The notes beneath the pieces are model-generated. The model saw only the letters and a program-made list of their open reading frames with translations, made no database searches and was not told the origin of the DNA. A stretch of DNA of 64,000 bases, taken from Hymenobacter cheonanensis. GTDB taxonomy: Bacteria > Bacteroidota > Bacteroidia > Cytophagales > Hymenobacteraceae. Below are positions 8,788-15,835 of this stretch, in pieces; within the stretch, counting starts at the first letter, position 1; the number at the start of each line of letters is the position of its first letter. The DNA is taken from contig NZ_JAUQSW010000001.1 in the NCBI RefSeq assembly GCF_030581075.1, positions 620,001 through 684,000 on the forward strand. The letters are read 5' to 3'. The position numbers and the translations under genes are program-made.

Positions 8788-8852
8788 AATAACTATTTTA
8801 TTTAGAAAACACAAAACGAACAATAAGGTATTAAGTTTTAAAATATTTCTTT

Positions 8853-10157
8853 ATGATTGACTCCATCCAATTCTCAAATTTCAAAAGCTATAAAGAAGCA
8901 ATACTGCCACTAGCACCTCTCACACTACTTATAGGTGCTAATGCATCAGGCAAGACGAATGCTATTGAAGCAATAAGGTTTTTAACTTGGCTTTCTCACG
9001 GCCGTCGCCTAGAAGACATTCTCGAGAGCGTGAGACAGAATGACTTGGCAATTCGCGGCACTGTTAGTAGCGTTGTTTATGACCGTGCTAGAAGTCGGTC
9101 ATTATCCTTTGGATGTAATTTAGATAAGAATTCCGAATGGAGACATTTTAATATCCAACTTCGAATGCAGAGCGAATCAGGCGGAATGCGTGTCGAAAAT
9201 GAATCTTTACGCAGTGATTATAGTACCGTACCTCTTTATGAGATAAAATCTACTGCTGATGATTACAGTCACGATGTGCAAGTAGCCTATAATAATTTCG
9301 CACGGGGCGGGGCTAAGCCCTTAATTGGCTGCTCTAATAGACAAGCAATTTTTACACAACTTGATATTCCATCACGTTTTGCAAATAAGAAATCTCAAGA
9401 GCAAATTTCTCCAGTAGTAACAGCTTTGCAACACGTGTTAAAGGAAGTAATCTTTCTTGATACAAATCCAAGAGCAATGACTGATTACAGTTTTATTGTT
9501 GATAAAGCATTAAGGCCTGATGGATCTAACTTGTCAAGCACTTTATTTGATATATCTGAAACTCAAGGAAGAAAGCAAGAAATTCTTGATTTTATTCGCG
9601 CTTTACCTGAGCAAGATATTATTGATATTGCTTTCCTAGAAACTCCACGAAATGAAGTAATGGTTCAGTTAGTGGAGTCCTTTGGCAATAGAGATACTCC
9701 ACGAGATGCTCCTTTGCTTTCTGATGGTACTCTACGAGTACTAGCTATTGCAGCAGCACTACTTTCTGCTCCTAAAGGTAGCCTAGTAGTTATTGAAGAA
9801 ATTGATAATGGTGTCCACCCAAGCCGAGCTCAATTACTACTTGATGGAATTTTACAGGCGTCCAAACGTCGTAATTTACGCGTTCTTGTAACTACTCATA
9901 ATCCGGCTCTATTAGATACATTGCCCAAAGCCGCAATCGCAGATGTTGTTTGTTGCTATCGCGATCCCAAGCAGGGAGATAGCCGCTTAGTGCGATTATC
10001 CACAATTACGGATTATCCTGATTTAGTGGCAAGAGGCCCTCTTGGCCAGCTCATGACTCAAGGACTTATTGAGCGTTATCTTAAAAACCAGCGCACCGCT
10101 ACAGAGAAAGTTGCACAAAGCAGAGCATGGTTGAAAGAATTAAAATCTATTCTGTAG
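8853..10157 (+). CDS. AAA/SMC-like ATPase (AAA_21 type)
   Basis: A 434-residue ATPase. FKSYKEA near the N-terminus and Walker A GANASGKT at 28-35 are typical of RecF/OLD-like AAA_21 or AAA_15 proteins. The C-terminal half carries the signature-like SDGTLRVLAIAAALL, Walker B LVVIEEIDNGVHPS and the H-loop VTTHNPALLD. No TOPRIM domain is visible, so it is not an OLD nuclease. It lies 65 bases after the GHKL gene and 9 bases before a PIN-like gene. Such ATPases often act as sensors or triggers beside nuclease partners. AT-rich coding suggests transfer. Confidence 0.8.
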   Translation: MIDSIQFSNFKSYKEAILPLAPLTLLIGANASGKTNAIEAIRFLTWLSHGRRLEDILESVRQNDLAIRGTVSSVVYDRARSRSLSFGCNLDKNSEWRHFNIQLRMQSESGGMRVENESLRSDYSTVPLYEIKSTADDYSHDVQVAYNNFARGGAKPLIGCSNRQAIFTQLDIPSRFANKKSQEQISPVVTALQHVLKEVIFLDTNPRAMTDYSFIVDKALRPDGSNLSSTLFDISETQGRKQEILDFIRALPEQDIIDIAFLETPRNEVMVQLVESFGNRDTPRDAPLLSDGTLRVLAIAAALLSAPKGSLVVIEEIDNGVHPSRAQLLLDGILQASKRRNLRVLVTTHNPALLDTLPKAAIADVVCCYRDPKQGDSRLVRLSTITDYPDLVARGPLGQLMTQGLIERYLKNQRTATEKVAQSRAWLKELKSIL

Positions 10158-10166
10158 AATAATTTT

Positions 10167-10631
10167 ATGCAAGAAATACATATAATAGACACAAGCATAT
10201 TTTGCGACCTTGTTAATGTACCCGACAAATGCACTGACAGTGAGGCTACCTTTCAGCAGTTTGAAGCTCTATTAAACCAGCAGAATACGACTTTACTTTT
10301 GCCAGCAGCAACAGTATACGAAACAGGTAACTATATAGCCCAAGTTGCTCCAGGAATTGGACAAAATAATGCCAGCCAGCGATTCAATGCGTTTATTAAT
10401 GGTGCTTTTAGGGAATCTCCACCCTGGATATTATCCCCATTACCCGATTCGCAGATTATCATTGAACGGTTGGAACAGGCTCCTTCACCATTGATTAGTG
10501 GGTTAGGAATGCGAGCGTTAGCAAATATTGAACTTTATAAAGGGCGGTGTGCTTTACACCTAAGTGCTCGAGTAAGAATATGGTCTCATGACCCCTCTAT
10601 GGCGCAATACGACAGAAGACCAGGACTTTAG
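10167..10631 (+). CDS. PIN-like protein, partner of the AAA ATPase
   Basis: A 154-residue protein. The first strand IHIIDTSIFCDL and the following TVYETGN give the first Asp and the central Glu of a PIN-like RNase fold. The C-terminal strand VRIWSHDPSMAQYD resembles the last acidic strand. The usual GD pair in the third motif appears as GLGMRAL, so one catalytic acid may be missing and activity is uncertain. It starts 9 bases after the ATPase stop, which indicates an operon, and is followed by a strong terminator hairpin. It is likely the effector or a regulatory subunit of the same module. Confidence 0.6.
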   Translation: MQEIHIIDTSIFCDLVNVPDKCTDSEATFQQFEALLNQQNTTLLLPAATVYETGNYIAQVAPGIGQNNASQRFNAFINGAFRESPPWILSPLPDSQIIIERLEQAPSPLISGLGMRALANIELYKGRCALHLSARVRIWSHDPSMAQYDRRPGL

Positions 10632-10673
10632 ATTAAAATTTCTATCTGGTTGCACTTGATATTATGGTTACAA

Positions 10674-10716
10674 AAAACGGTAGCTTGTGAATTACTTAAT
10701 TCCAAGCTACCGTTTT
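10674..10716 (+). terminator. Terminator of the GHKL-AAA-PIN operon
   Basis: A perfect 14-bp stem (AAAACGGTAGCTTG at 10674-10687 with its complement at 10703-10716) and a 15-base loop. The right arm ends in TTTTATTC. The hairpin lies 42 bases after the PIN-like stop and closes the AT-rich block. Confidence 0.75.
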
Positions 10717-10747
10717 ATTCTGCGCCTTTATGGAAGTAACCCGGTAA

Positions 10748-11465
10748 CTCCTATCTGAGCGGGCCAGTCAAAGAGGCCTGGCCCGCATCCAGCTCACCCT
10801 CTGCTGGGCCGGCCAGCGCCTACGCACGGGCCAAAAGTGCCACCCCAAGGACCGGGATGCCCGCCGCAGCCGGGTCAAAAACAAGCCCGACACCTACGCT
10901 GAGGACATCAACCAAGTGCTCGATGACTATACGGACCTGGCCCAGGCCCTGCACCACGAGGCCGCGCGCCTGGGCCTGCCCCTCCCCAAGGACACCCTGC
11001 GTGATGAGCTCGAGCGCCGCTACCAGGCTCTGCTCGCTACTCGCGCCGGCGGGGTGCCCCTACCCGCCCCGCCGACCGCGGCGCCGCTAGACTTCTTTGC
11101 CCACTACGCCCGCTGGGTGGCGGAAGAAATGCAGAAGGTTTCGGTGCGCACCGGGCGCCTACTCAGCCGCGACATCATCTGGACCCACGAGGCCGTGGGC
11201 CGCGAGCTCGAAGCCATGGTGGCCCACTACAAGCTGGAAGTAAGCTTCGAGGGTCTGAACAAGGGTTTCTACGACAACTTGCGCAACTACATGCTGGGCG
11301 TGGCCTACGCACCTTCAATACCTACGTTAAGCTCCTGCGCTCTTTATCTCTTCTAGGCCTAGGTCCAAGACATGCCCGTGCCGCCCCGGTTTGGCAAGAC
11401 CCTGCGCTTGGCTCTCAGCTACGTGGGCGTGGAGTTTTTTACTCAGGTCGAACTGCTTCCCAAAC
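10748..11465 (+). pseudogene. Tyrosine recombinase, N-terminal half (dead)
   Basis: An open frame without a proper start runs from about 10748. It contains LARIQLTLCWAGQRLRTG and the RDARRSRVKNKPDTY segment typical of the arm-binding domain of Bacteroidota phage-type integrases, then the core-binding SAM-like domain (LDFFAHYARWVAEEMQKVS ... NKGFYDNLRNYM). A frameshift near 11305 moves the frame to RTFNTYVKLLRSFLF. After stops, the sequence resumes as DMPVPPRFGKTLRLALSYVG and ends about 11465 at TQVELL. The catalytic domain is absent here, but its C-terminal end appears 2.5 kb downstream at 13945-14177. Confidence 0.75.
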
Positions 11466-11640
11466 TTACAGTTTCACATTTACTCGGCCCCATTGCGGCG
11501 TACCTAAGATTGCTGCATGGCATGCGCAAGAAAGTAGGGCAATTGTCGATATCTGCGTGCCAGGAAGCTACTGGGTAAGCTTATCCTCAGTCTATGCAGT
11601 CGACTGCCACGTATCCTACCCTACTAAACAAGCCAGTGTG

Positions 11641-12402
11641 CTAGCCCTTCGCCCCAATACCCAAGCGCCAGGCCTCATCATAAAGCAGAGTCCGCAGTAG
11701 AGTGCTCGTGTGGCGCATCCCCCGGGCCTGGGCGACTGCCTGCGCCAGCGCCTTATCATCCCCGCCCGGCGCCAATCGCTGGCCCCGGTAGTACTCCTGC
11801 AGCAGTAGCTGGCGCACTAGGTCGGGCAACTTCATTTTCCGCTCCTGGGCTAAGTCTGCAAAACGGTCCGCTTCCCCCGCTTGCAGTTGCACACTCATTA
11901 ACTTCCCGTCACGCCGCGCCTGCGCCTGCGACACGGCATCTACGAGCAGCGTGCGCAGAAACGTGAGGCGGCGGCTGATGCCCGAGCCGGCCAGTAGGGC
12001 TTCCACTTGCTGGGCAAGTTCTGAGGAGAGGGACAGGGACAGGGTCAGCTTTTGGTCCGTGTCAGCCAAACGACTGCCAATGGCGGTGGGGGCATTGTTA
12101 AAGCCCTTTTCCGGCTCAAAGGGGCGGTGAGAGTCGAACCACTGCTGCTCAAGTACCCGCAGGTCCTGGCCGGGGGTGGCGAGTTGGAGTAGGTTGAAGG
12201 AAAGGGAGTCAAGCCCGTGCTCATTCACCAATACTTGCAGACGGCCGGCGTGGTGGGTGCCCTGCTTGAGTTGGGACTTATGCTGTCTGTAGCGGGCCTT
12301 GAAGTTCTGCGCGCTGCCAATGTAGAGACGCTTGTCAACGCTGCTGCGGATGGCGTAGATGCCGGGACTAGCGGCGGAGGGAGTAGGTATCAAGAACCTC
12401 AT
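11641..12402 (-). CDS. GIY-YIG nuclease fused to RHH-like repeats
   Basis: 253 residues when started at ATG 12402. GIYAIRSSVDKRLYIGSA at about 14-31 is the GIY-YIG catalytic core (Tyr pair, and Arg in ARYRQHKSQL). The C-terminal half contains three segments that look like ribbon-helix-helix units. They are near residues 117-165 (KLTLSLSLSSELAQQVEALL), 170-205 (KLMSVQLQAGEADRF) and 215-250, which ends in LLRTLLYDEAWRLGIG. This combination of a cutting domain with sequence-specific DNA-binding repeats fits a homing-type endonuclease. Its promoter is enclosed by a perfect 18-bp inverted repeat. The start was chosen because upstream codons lie inside the operator. Confidence 0.75.
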   Translation of the reverse strand: MRFLIPTPSAASPGIYAIRSSVDKRLYIGSAQNFKARYRQHKSQLKQGTHHAGRLQVLVNEHGLDSLSFNLLQLATPGQDLRVLEQQWFDSHRPFEPEKGFNNAPTAIGSRLADTDQKLTLSLSLSSELAQQVEALLAGSGISRRLTFLRTLLVDAVSQAQARRDGKLMSVQLQAGEADRFADLAQERKMKLPDLVRQLLLQEYYRGQRLAPGGDDKALAQAVAQARGMRHTSTLLRTLLYDEAWRLGIGAKG

Positions 12403-12455
12403 GTTGCATTTGTTAATACAAAGCAAAGATAGCCTATGTATTAACAAATGCAACA
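12402..12455 (-). promoter_or_regulatory. Operator pair and promoter of the GIY-YIG/RHH gene
   Basis: TGTTGCATTTGTTAATAC at 12402-12419 and its exact reverse complement at 12438-12455 form a perfect 18-bp inverted repeat with an 18-base spacer. On the minus strand the spacer holds TATCTTTG (12431-12424), which matches the Bacteroidota -7 box TAnnTTTG. A TTG exactly 19 bases upstream lies in the outer operator arm. A repressor bound to both arms would block this promoter. The same 18-mer recurs at 12674, 12720 and 12756. Confidence 0.75.
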
Positions 12456-12459
12456 CAAA

Positions 12460-12642
12460 TCAACGTTTCTTTCTTTCATCTAATGCCTTTCGCAAGAGTA
12501 CGCGCACATGAGTAGATAGATTGAAACCTAACTCTTTAGCTAGGGTCTGAGAATCATCGAGTAGTTTCTGGTCAAGCCTTATATGGAGAATCCCCTGCTT
12601 TCCCTTCTCTTCTGGCTTCGCCTCTTGCTCTGGTGCTGACAT
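12460..12642 (-). CDS. Small ribbon-helix-helix (CopG-like) DNA-binding protein
   Basis: 60 residues from ATG 12642; longer frames upstream read through operator DNA. A charged N-terminal tail (EQEAKPEEKGK) precedes the ribbon strand GILHIRLDQ (about 18-26). Two helices follow (LLDDSQTLAKELG and LSTHVRVLLRKALDERKK), the classic RHH fold that dimerises and inserts a beta ribbon into the major groove. It is the natural candidate for the repressor that binds the 18-bp sites before all three local transcription units, including its own. Confidence 0.75.
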   Translation of the reverse strand: MSAPEQEAKPEEKGKQGILHIRLDQKLLDDSQTLAKELGFNLSTHVRVLLRKALDERKKR

Positions 12643-12663
12643 AGTACTTGTTTTATGCGAACG

Positions 12664-12691
12664 CAAAGGTAAGATATTAACAACTGCAACA
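12664..12691 (-). promoter_or_regulatory. Promoter and operator of the RHH gene
   Basis: On the minus strand the box TACCTTTG (12671-12664) fits TAnnTTTG and lies 22 bases before the RHH start. The 18-mer ATATTAACAACTGCAACA at 12674-12691 (one of four near-identical sites) abuts it on the upstream side, so binding there should overlap RNA polymerase. This predicts autoregulation. Confidence 0.6.
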
Positions 12692-12719
12692 CATGAATCA
12701 CATACGAGAGGCAAAAACG

Positions 12720-12773
12720 TGTTGCAAATGTTAATACATTTTGTATGTTTGCAGTGTACTAACAACTGCAACA
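12720..12773 (+). promoter_or_regulatory. Operator pair and promoter of the 12777-13773 operon
   Basis: Two copies of the 18-mer face each other at 12720-12737 and 12756-12773, with 18 bases between them. The spacer contains TATGTTTG (12744-12751), a perfect TAnnTTTG box. A TTG 19 bases upstream lies in the first operator. This is the same geometry as the GIY-YIG/RHH gene promoter in mirror image. The second operator ends 4 bases before the start codon at 12777. Confidence 0.75.
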
Positions 12774-12776
12774 CAA

Positions 12777-13097
12777 ATGAACGCATCCAAGTCTGCATCT
12801 CAGCAACTGGCCCTGCCCGCAAGTCGGACGAACTGCTCTACTCGGGTCAGCCTAGCCACCCTCCGCACCCACCTAACCACCCTCACCTTCCACTCCCCCT
12901 ACCTCAGCGAAGCCGAGAAACTGCACGCCAACCACTGCATCCACGAGTGTGAGCTGGTGGCACAATTGGAGCTATGGCTCCAAACCATACCCGCCGAACT
13001 AGCTTGGCGCGAGACCGCCTACTATGGCCAAGAGGAGCCGTGTTCAGTCGACTGCGCGCGGCACTACGCGCTGAACACCCCTGCTCTCTACTCCTAA
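12777..13097 (+). CDS. Hypothetical protein, first gene of operator-controlled operon
   Basis: 106 residues from ATG 12777, immediately after the operator. No known domain is recognised. It has helical segments (LATLRTHLTTLTFHSPYLSE and KLHANHCIHECELVAQ) and a C-terminal Cys-containing part (EEPCSVDCARHYAL). A decayed copy of its 3' half exists at about 19978-20150, which shows that the sequence is a real conserved unit. The next gene starts 5 bases downstream. Confidence 0.5.
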   Translation: MNASKSASQQLALPASRTNCSTRVSLATLRTHLTTLTFHSPYLSEAEKLHANHCIHECELVAQLELWLQTIPAELAWRETAYYGQEEPCSVDCARHYALNTPALYS

Positions 13098-13102
13098 GAG
13101 CG

Positions 13103-13420
13103 ATGTGGTATAAGCAGCAACGCAAGCGGGTTCGCCAAGCCCGCAAGATGGTCAAGCACCAGCAGGAGCAATTACTCATCCTGGAACTGGAAGGTATAGT
13201 GGCCGTCCAGCTACACACCCTCACAAGCATGCTCTCCCTATCTGTTCCTCGGGATGTGGCCTCGCAGCTAGCCGACGTGCTACGCGAAGCCCTCCGCGAA
13301 CGGCGGGCGCAGTTGAAAAAGGAAGCCGCGCAGTTGACAAACGACCAGCGAGAAAGCCAAGAGTTACGGGCAACGGACAAGGCGTTGCTGAAGGCCGCCA
13401 AAAACAATCTACCCAGATGA
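13103..13420 (+). CDS. Coiled-coil, basic small protein
   Basis: 105 residues from ATG 13103; a longer frame overlaps the previous gene and is less likely. The N-terminus is strongly basic (WYKQQRKRVRQARKMVKHQQ). The middle is leucine-rich and the end is a long charged helix (REALRERRAQLKKEAAQLTN). It may bind nucleic acid or the neighbouring nuclease. Its stop overlaps the next start (ATGA), so the two are translationally coupled. Function unknown. Confidence 0.5.
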   Translation: MWYKQQRKRVRQARKMVKHQQEQLLILELEGIVAVQLHTLTSMLSLSVPRDVASQLADVLREALRERRAQLKKEAAQLTNDQRESQELRATDKALLKAAKNNLPR

Positions 13421-13773
13421 AGCGGGTGGCGTGGCTAGCACAACAGCGTGGGCGCAAAGCCGTGCTGTACGTAATACGTGTGTACAACAAGCAGGGGGAG
13501 GCCTTCTATAAGGTGGGGATTACCTTCTGCTTTTCCTCCCGCTTTTCTCGGCTCAAAACGGCATATCGCTTCCGCACCTTAGCCCGCTACAGCAGCTATC
13601 ACGCGGGAGCCGTCTATGACTTAGAGCAGCGGTTGCATCGGGAGTTTGCGGGCTTGTCTTATATCCCTACGGCTTCCTTCTCGGGTTTTACAGAGTGTTA
13701 TTGTGACGCCACCCCTATCCTGGCGGCATTACCACCAGGGACGTTCTTTTTAAAAGGTGGGGTGGATATTTGA
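13417..13773 (+). CDS. T5orf172/GIY-YIG-like nuclease
   Basis: A 118-residue protein. YVIRVYNKQGEAFYKVGIT at about 18-36 matches the start of the T5orf172/MUG113 branch of the GIY-YIG superfamily, in which VY/YKVGIT replaces the classic motif. It continues with SRFSRLKTAY and the conserved helix LEQRLHREF, whose Glu is a usual metal ligand. Such proteins occur in phages and mobile elements. It is the last gene of the 12777-13773 operon and overlaps the previous gene by 4 bases. A remnant of the LEQRLHR segment occurs at about 20225. Confidence 0.7.
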   Translation: MKRVAWLAQQRGRKAVLYVIRVYNKQGEAFYKVGITFCFSSRFSRLKTAYRFRTLARYSSYHAGAVYDLEQRLHREFAGLSYIPTASFSGFTECYCDATPILAALPPGTFFLKGGVDI

Positions 13774-13854
13774 GTGACTAGTAGGATTACCCTAGTTTGA
13801 CTCTAGCACTAAGTACTAGACAACCTTTTTGCAACCCCTCCGATGGGCAAATTA

Positions 13855-13901
13855 GCCGAAAGTCGACCTTTCCAGCATCCCTGGCAAGGTCGACTTTCGG
13901 C
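13855..13901. repeat. Perfect 16-bp inverted repeat
   Basis: GCCGAAAGTCGACCTT (13855-13870) and its exact complement (13886-13901) enclose a 15-base loop. It lies 80 bases after the T5orf172 gene and just before the recombinase C-terminal remnant. There is no clear T-run on either side. It may be a terminator, a boundary structure of the inserted segment, or a recombination site. Confidence 0.55.
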
Positions 13902-13944
13902 ACTTATGCTTAACCCGGCTTCTACAACTATACCTGCCAGTACT

Positions 13945-14177
13945 CTAATTAGGTGTTCACGGCCATAAGTCAGCAGCTCAGCATCGCGTCGCGCATCCAT
14001 TAGCACTTCGGCCGCGAGACGTTCGGCACCGAGTTCACGCGCTAAGGCGGCAACATCACGGTGCTGCAAAAGCTGATGGACCACGTCAGAATCAGCACTA
14101 CCGTGGAGTACGTGCACGTCGATGCCGACATAAAGCGGACGGCCATCGCGCAGGAGGCGGGTGGGCATACGCCTTAG
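13945..14177 (+). pseudogene. Tyrosine recombinase, C-terminal end (dead)
   Basis: Read on the plus strand with two internal stops, this gives VFTAISQQL...HFGRETFGTEFTR and then GGNITVLQKLMDHVRISTTVEYVHVD. That is the end of the catalytic domain of a phage-type integrase: the GRETFGTEF box, LQKLM-H and the Tyr of EYVHVD. It is the same protein family and strand as the N-terminal remnant ending at 11465. The two are therefore halves of one gene with roughly 110 catalytic residues missing and 2.5 kb of other genes between them. Confidence 0.75.
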
Positions 14178-15040
14178 CTAAGCCCCCCACTCAAAGCCTG
14201 AGCGTAGTCGGCCGTCGTATAGCCACTGCTTGGCTGGCAGTGTTGAATATCGTTGTAGAGCCAGACGAAGCCGCCCACGACGCTTTCGCTTTGGTGCCAC
14301 TGCTGAAACTGGGTTTGCATAGCGGCCGGCGCGGTGCCCTGGTCGCAACCCGTGCCGTTGATGCACCACAGGCCCGGCCACACGAGGGAGGCCCCGTCGA
14401 AGCCGCTGCCCATTTCCTGGTTGAGGGCCTGAATCCAGGTTTGGGGGTCGTTGCCCCCGCCCCCAGCATAGCATTGCAGGTTCAGACCTAGCACCAAGCC
14501 GGGCGTCGGGGTATTGAGCGCCTGGAAGCAATCCATCCAGTACGACGTGCTGCTGTAGGGGCAGAAGGTGACGTGCAGGTTGAATGAGTCATAAAGCATC
14601 TGGCAAAAGGCAACCGTGGAGGCTTGGTCGTAGGTCGTCTCGTCGTCCAGGTCGATGAAGTCGATGGCGGGGATGGCCTGCGTCAGGGCTTGAAAGCTCT
14701 GATAGAGGGGGCTGCTGCTACCGGTGCCATGCTGGTCAATGAGGTCCTTGATGTTGTTAAAATCACCCACTCCCCAGCCCCCGACGCTGAAGCCCAGGCT
14801 GGTAACGGAAGTCGTACCCTGCTTGAGGCTAGCTAGCAAGTTCGGCCAGGCCGCGTCGCCCGTATAATTTCCCGCCTGCACGATGGGCGTATCGTTGAAG
14901 TATAAATCGCCATTGGCCGCAACGTGCAGTGCCCAGGCGACAACCGTATTGAAGCCCGAAGATTGGAGGTCACTGATGACGCTTTGGCCCCCAGTGTATA
15001 GGGTGACGCTACAGTAAAGGGAGATAAGAGTGGTTGCCAT
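14174..15040 (-). CDS. Glycoside hydrolase family 18-like protein
   Basis: 288 residues from ATG 15040; an upstream ATG at 15061 is also possible. No clear signal peptide is seen. The order of segments fits a GH18-type TIM barrel. LGFSVGGWGVGDFNNIKDLI resembles the SxGG strand. AIDFIDLDDETTYD resembles the DxxDxDxE catalytic motif with its final Glu. FVWLYNDIQHC resembles the terminal WxYD-like strand. It could be a chitinase, an endo-glycosidase or a non-catalytic relative. It lies at the edge of the recombinase remnant, overlapping its last bases. Confidence 0.55.
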   Translation of the reverse strand: MATTLISLYCSVTLYTGGQSVISDLQSSGFNTVVAWALHVAANGDLYFNDTPIVQAGNYTGDAAWPNLLASLKQGTTSVTSLGFSVGGWGVGDFNNIKDLIDQHGTGSSSPLYQSFQALTQAIPAIDFIDLDDETTYDQASTVAFCQMLYDSFNLHVTFCPYSSTSYWMDCFQALNTPTPGLVLGLNLQCYAGGGGNDPQTWIQALNQEMGSGFDGASLVWPGLWCINGTGCDQGTAPAAMQTQFQQWHQSESVVGGFVWLYNDIQHCQPSSGYTTADYAQALSGGLS

Positions 15041-15096
15041 TGCAAGTGGAAAAGAGTACATTACAAAGGACTTACCGGGCGAAGCGGGTCGAAAGC

Positions 15097-15132
15097 GTAG
15101 AAACCCCTGTTTTGAAAAACAGGGGTTTCTAC
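15097..15132. terminator. Strong hairpin, 16-bp stem
   Basis: GTAGAAACCCCTGTTT pairs with AAACAGGGGTTTCTAC around a 4-base loop. It lies just upstream of the GH18-like gene start on the minus strand, and between that gene and the RHH remnant. No convincing T-run follows, so it may be a transcription barrier or part of an element end. Confidence 0.45.
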
Positions 15133-15237
15133 TTGGTTATTCGGTGGTTGGCTCGGTGGCTTCCGGCTCCTGCACGCTCAGAGCAAAACTCGAAGGCAGT
15201 TTGCTTACGCTGCTGCCCTCCGCAACTGAATGCCAAA

Positions 15238-15354
15238 GTGAGCGCTGAAGAGAAAGAATTAGCTGAGAGGGTTGCGAAGGCACGCGGACTCAAAATCTCA
15301 GGGTTAGTGAGTATGCTCATTCTCGACGAAGCTCGCCGCCTGGGCGTCGCCTAG
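15238..15354 (+). pseudogene. RHH protein remnant, type A tail (long copy)
   Basis: From GTG 15238 the frame reads VSAEEKELAERVAKARGLK, then ISGLVSMLILDEARRLGVA and stop. This is the helix-helix part of an RHH (CopG/Arc-like) protein without its beta strand. The same ending, (L)LDEARRLGV, is found at many other intergenic places in this window. It may be translated as a 38-residue peptide, but without the ribbon it should not bind DNA normally. Confidence 0.55.
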
Positions 15355-15371
15355 CCTCCCCTACTGCACAT

Positions 15372-15405
15372 AAAAAAAGCCCGACCGGTTGATCGGGCTT
15401 TTTTA
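15372..15405. terminator. Bidirectional terminator
   Basis: A-rich left arm AAAAAAGCCCGA and T-rich right arm TCGGGCTTTTTT form a 12-bp stem with a short loop. It can terminate transcription in both directions, ending the toxin-like gene on the minus strand and anything from the left. A second, diverged copy with the same CTACTGCACAT lead-in lies at 16577-16605. Confidence 0.8.
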
Positions 15406-15410
15406 TGAAA

Positions 15411-15833
15411 CTAGGAGCCACCATGGTCATAAACAGAGAAGTCATGGTCAATCCAAAAGACATGAAATACTTGGTCGCGCTGGTGTCCCACAAAGGGTTT
15501 TTTACCATTATAACGAAACGACAGAAAGAAACTTACATCAGCAGTGGCCCAAGAAGGTATTGAAGCATTGATGGCATCGCGCTTGATTTTCTCAGCACCT
15601 AAACCATGCCTAGGAGCTACCCGAATTTCATCCCAAGTCATACGGCTATACATTGTCAGTTTTTTGATAAAAGCGGCTTGATTGTCTTTATCACAATCTT
15701 CTATCATGTAACCTTTAACTAGGTACCGAAAGCAAAACACCGGATAGTTCATATCCGGTGTTGCTTCTTTAACCACTGGCTCTTTTATAGTCTGAGACTT
15801 ATTAGCTGCTGGCTTCTTAATTTTCGCCCCCAT
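15411..15833 (-). CDS. Putative toxin partner of the SocA-type antitoxin
   Basis: A 140-residue protein. After a Lys/Pro-rich N-terminal tail (about 1-25), the domain runs FCFRYLVKGYMIEDCDKDNQ, MTWDEIRVAPRHGLG, SFFLSFRYNGKKPFVG and FHVFWIDHDFSVYDHG. These blocks belong to a compact family often found alone or beside other small genes in bacterial and phage genomes. Its biochemical activity is not known to me. It starts 2 bases after the stop of the SocA-like gene and in the same direction, the order expected of an antitoxin-toxin pair. Confidence 0.6.
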   Translation of the reverse strand: MGAKIKKPAANKSQTIKEPVVKEATPDMNYPVFCFRYLVKGYMIEDCDKDNQAAFIKKLTMYSRMTWDEIRVAPRHGLGAEKIKRDAINASIPSWATADVSFFLSFRYNGKKPFVGHQRDQVFHVFWIDHDFSVYDHGGS

Positions 15834-15835
15834 CC

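Noticed and set aside
12402..12773. The 18-bp repeats considered as plasmid iterons or an origin
   Set aside because: They occur only at three promoters with fixed geometry and no replication initiator gene is nearby; operators are more likely.
13809..14168. A 119-codon minus-strand frame (MPTRLLRDGRPLYVGIDVHV…)
   Set aside because: It is the antisense of the tyrosine recombinase C-terminal remnant, whose plus-strand motifs (GRETFGTEF, LQKLM) are clear despite two stops.
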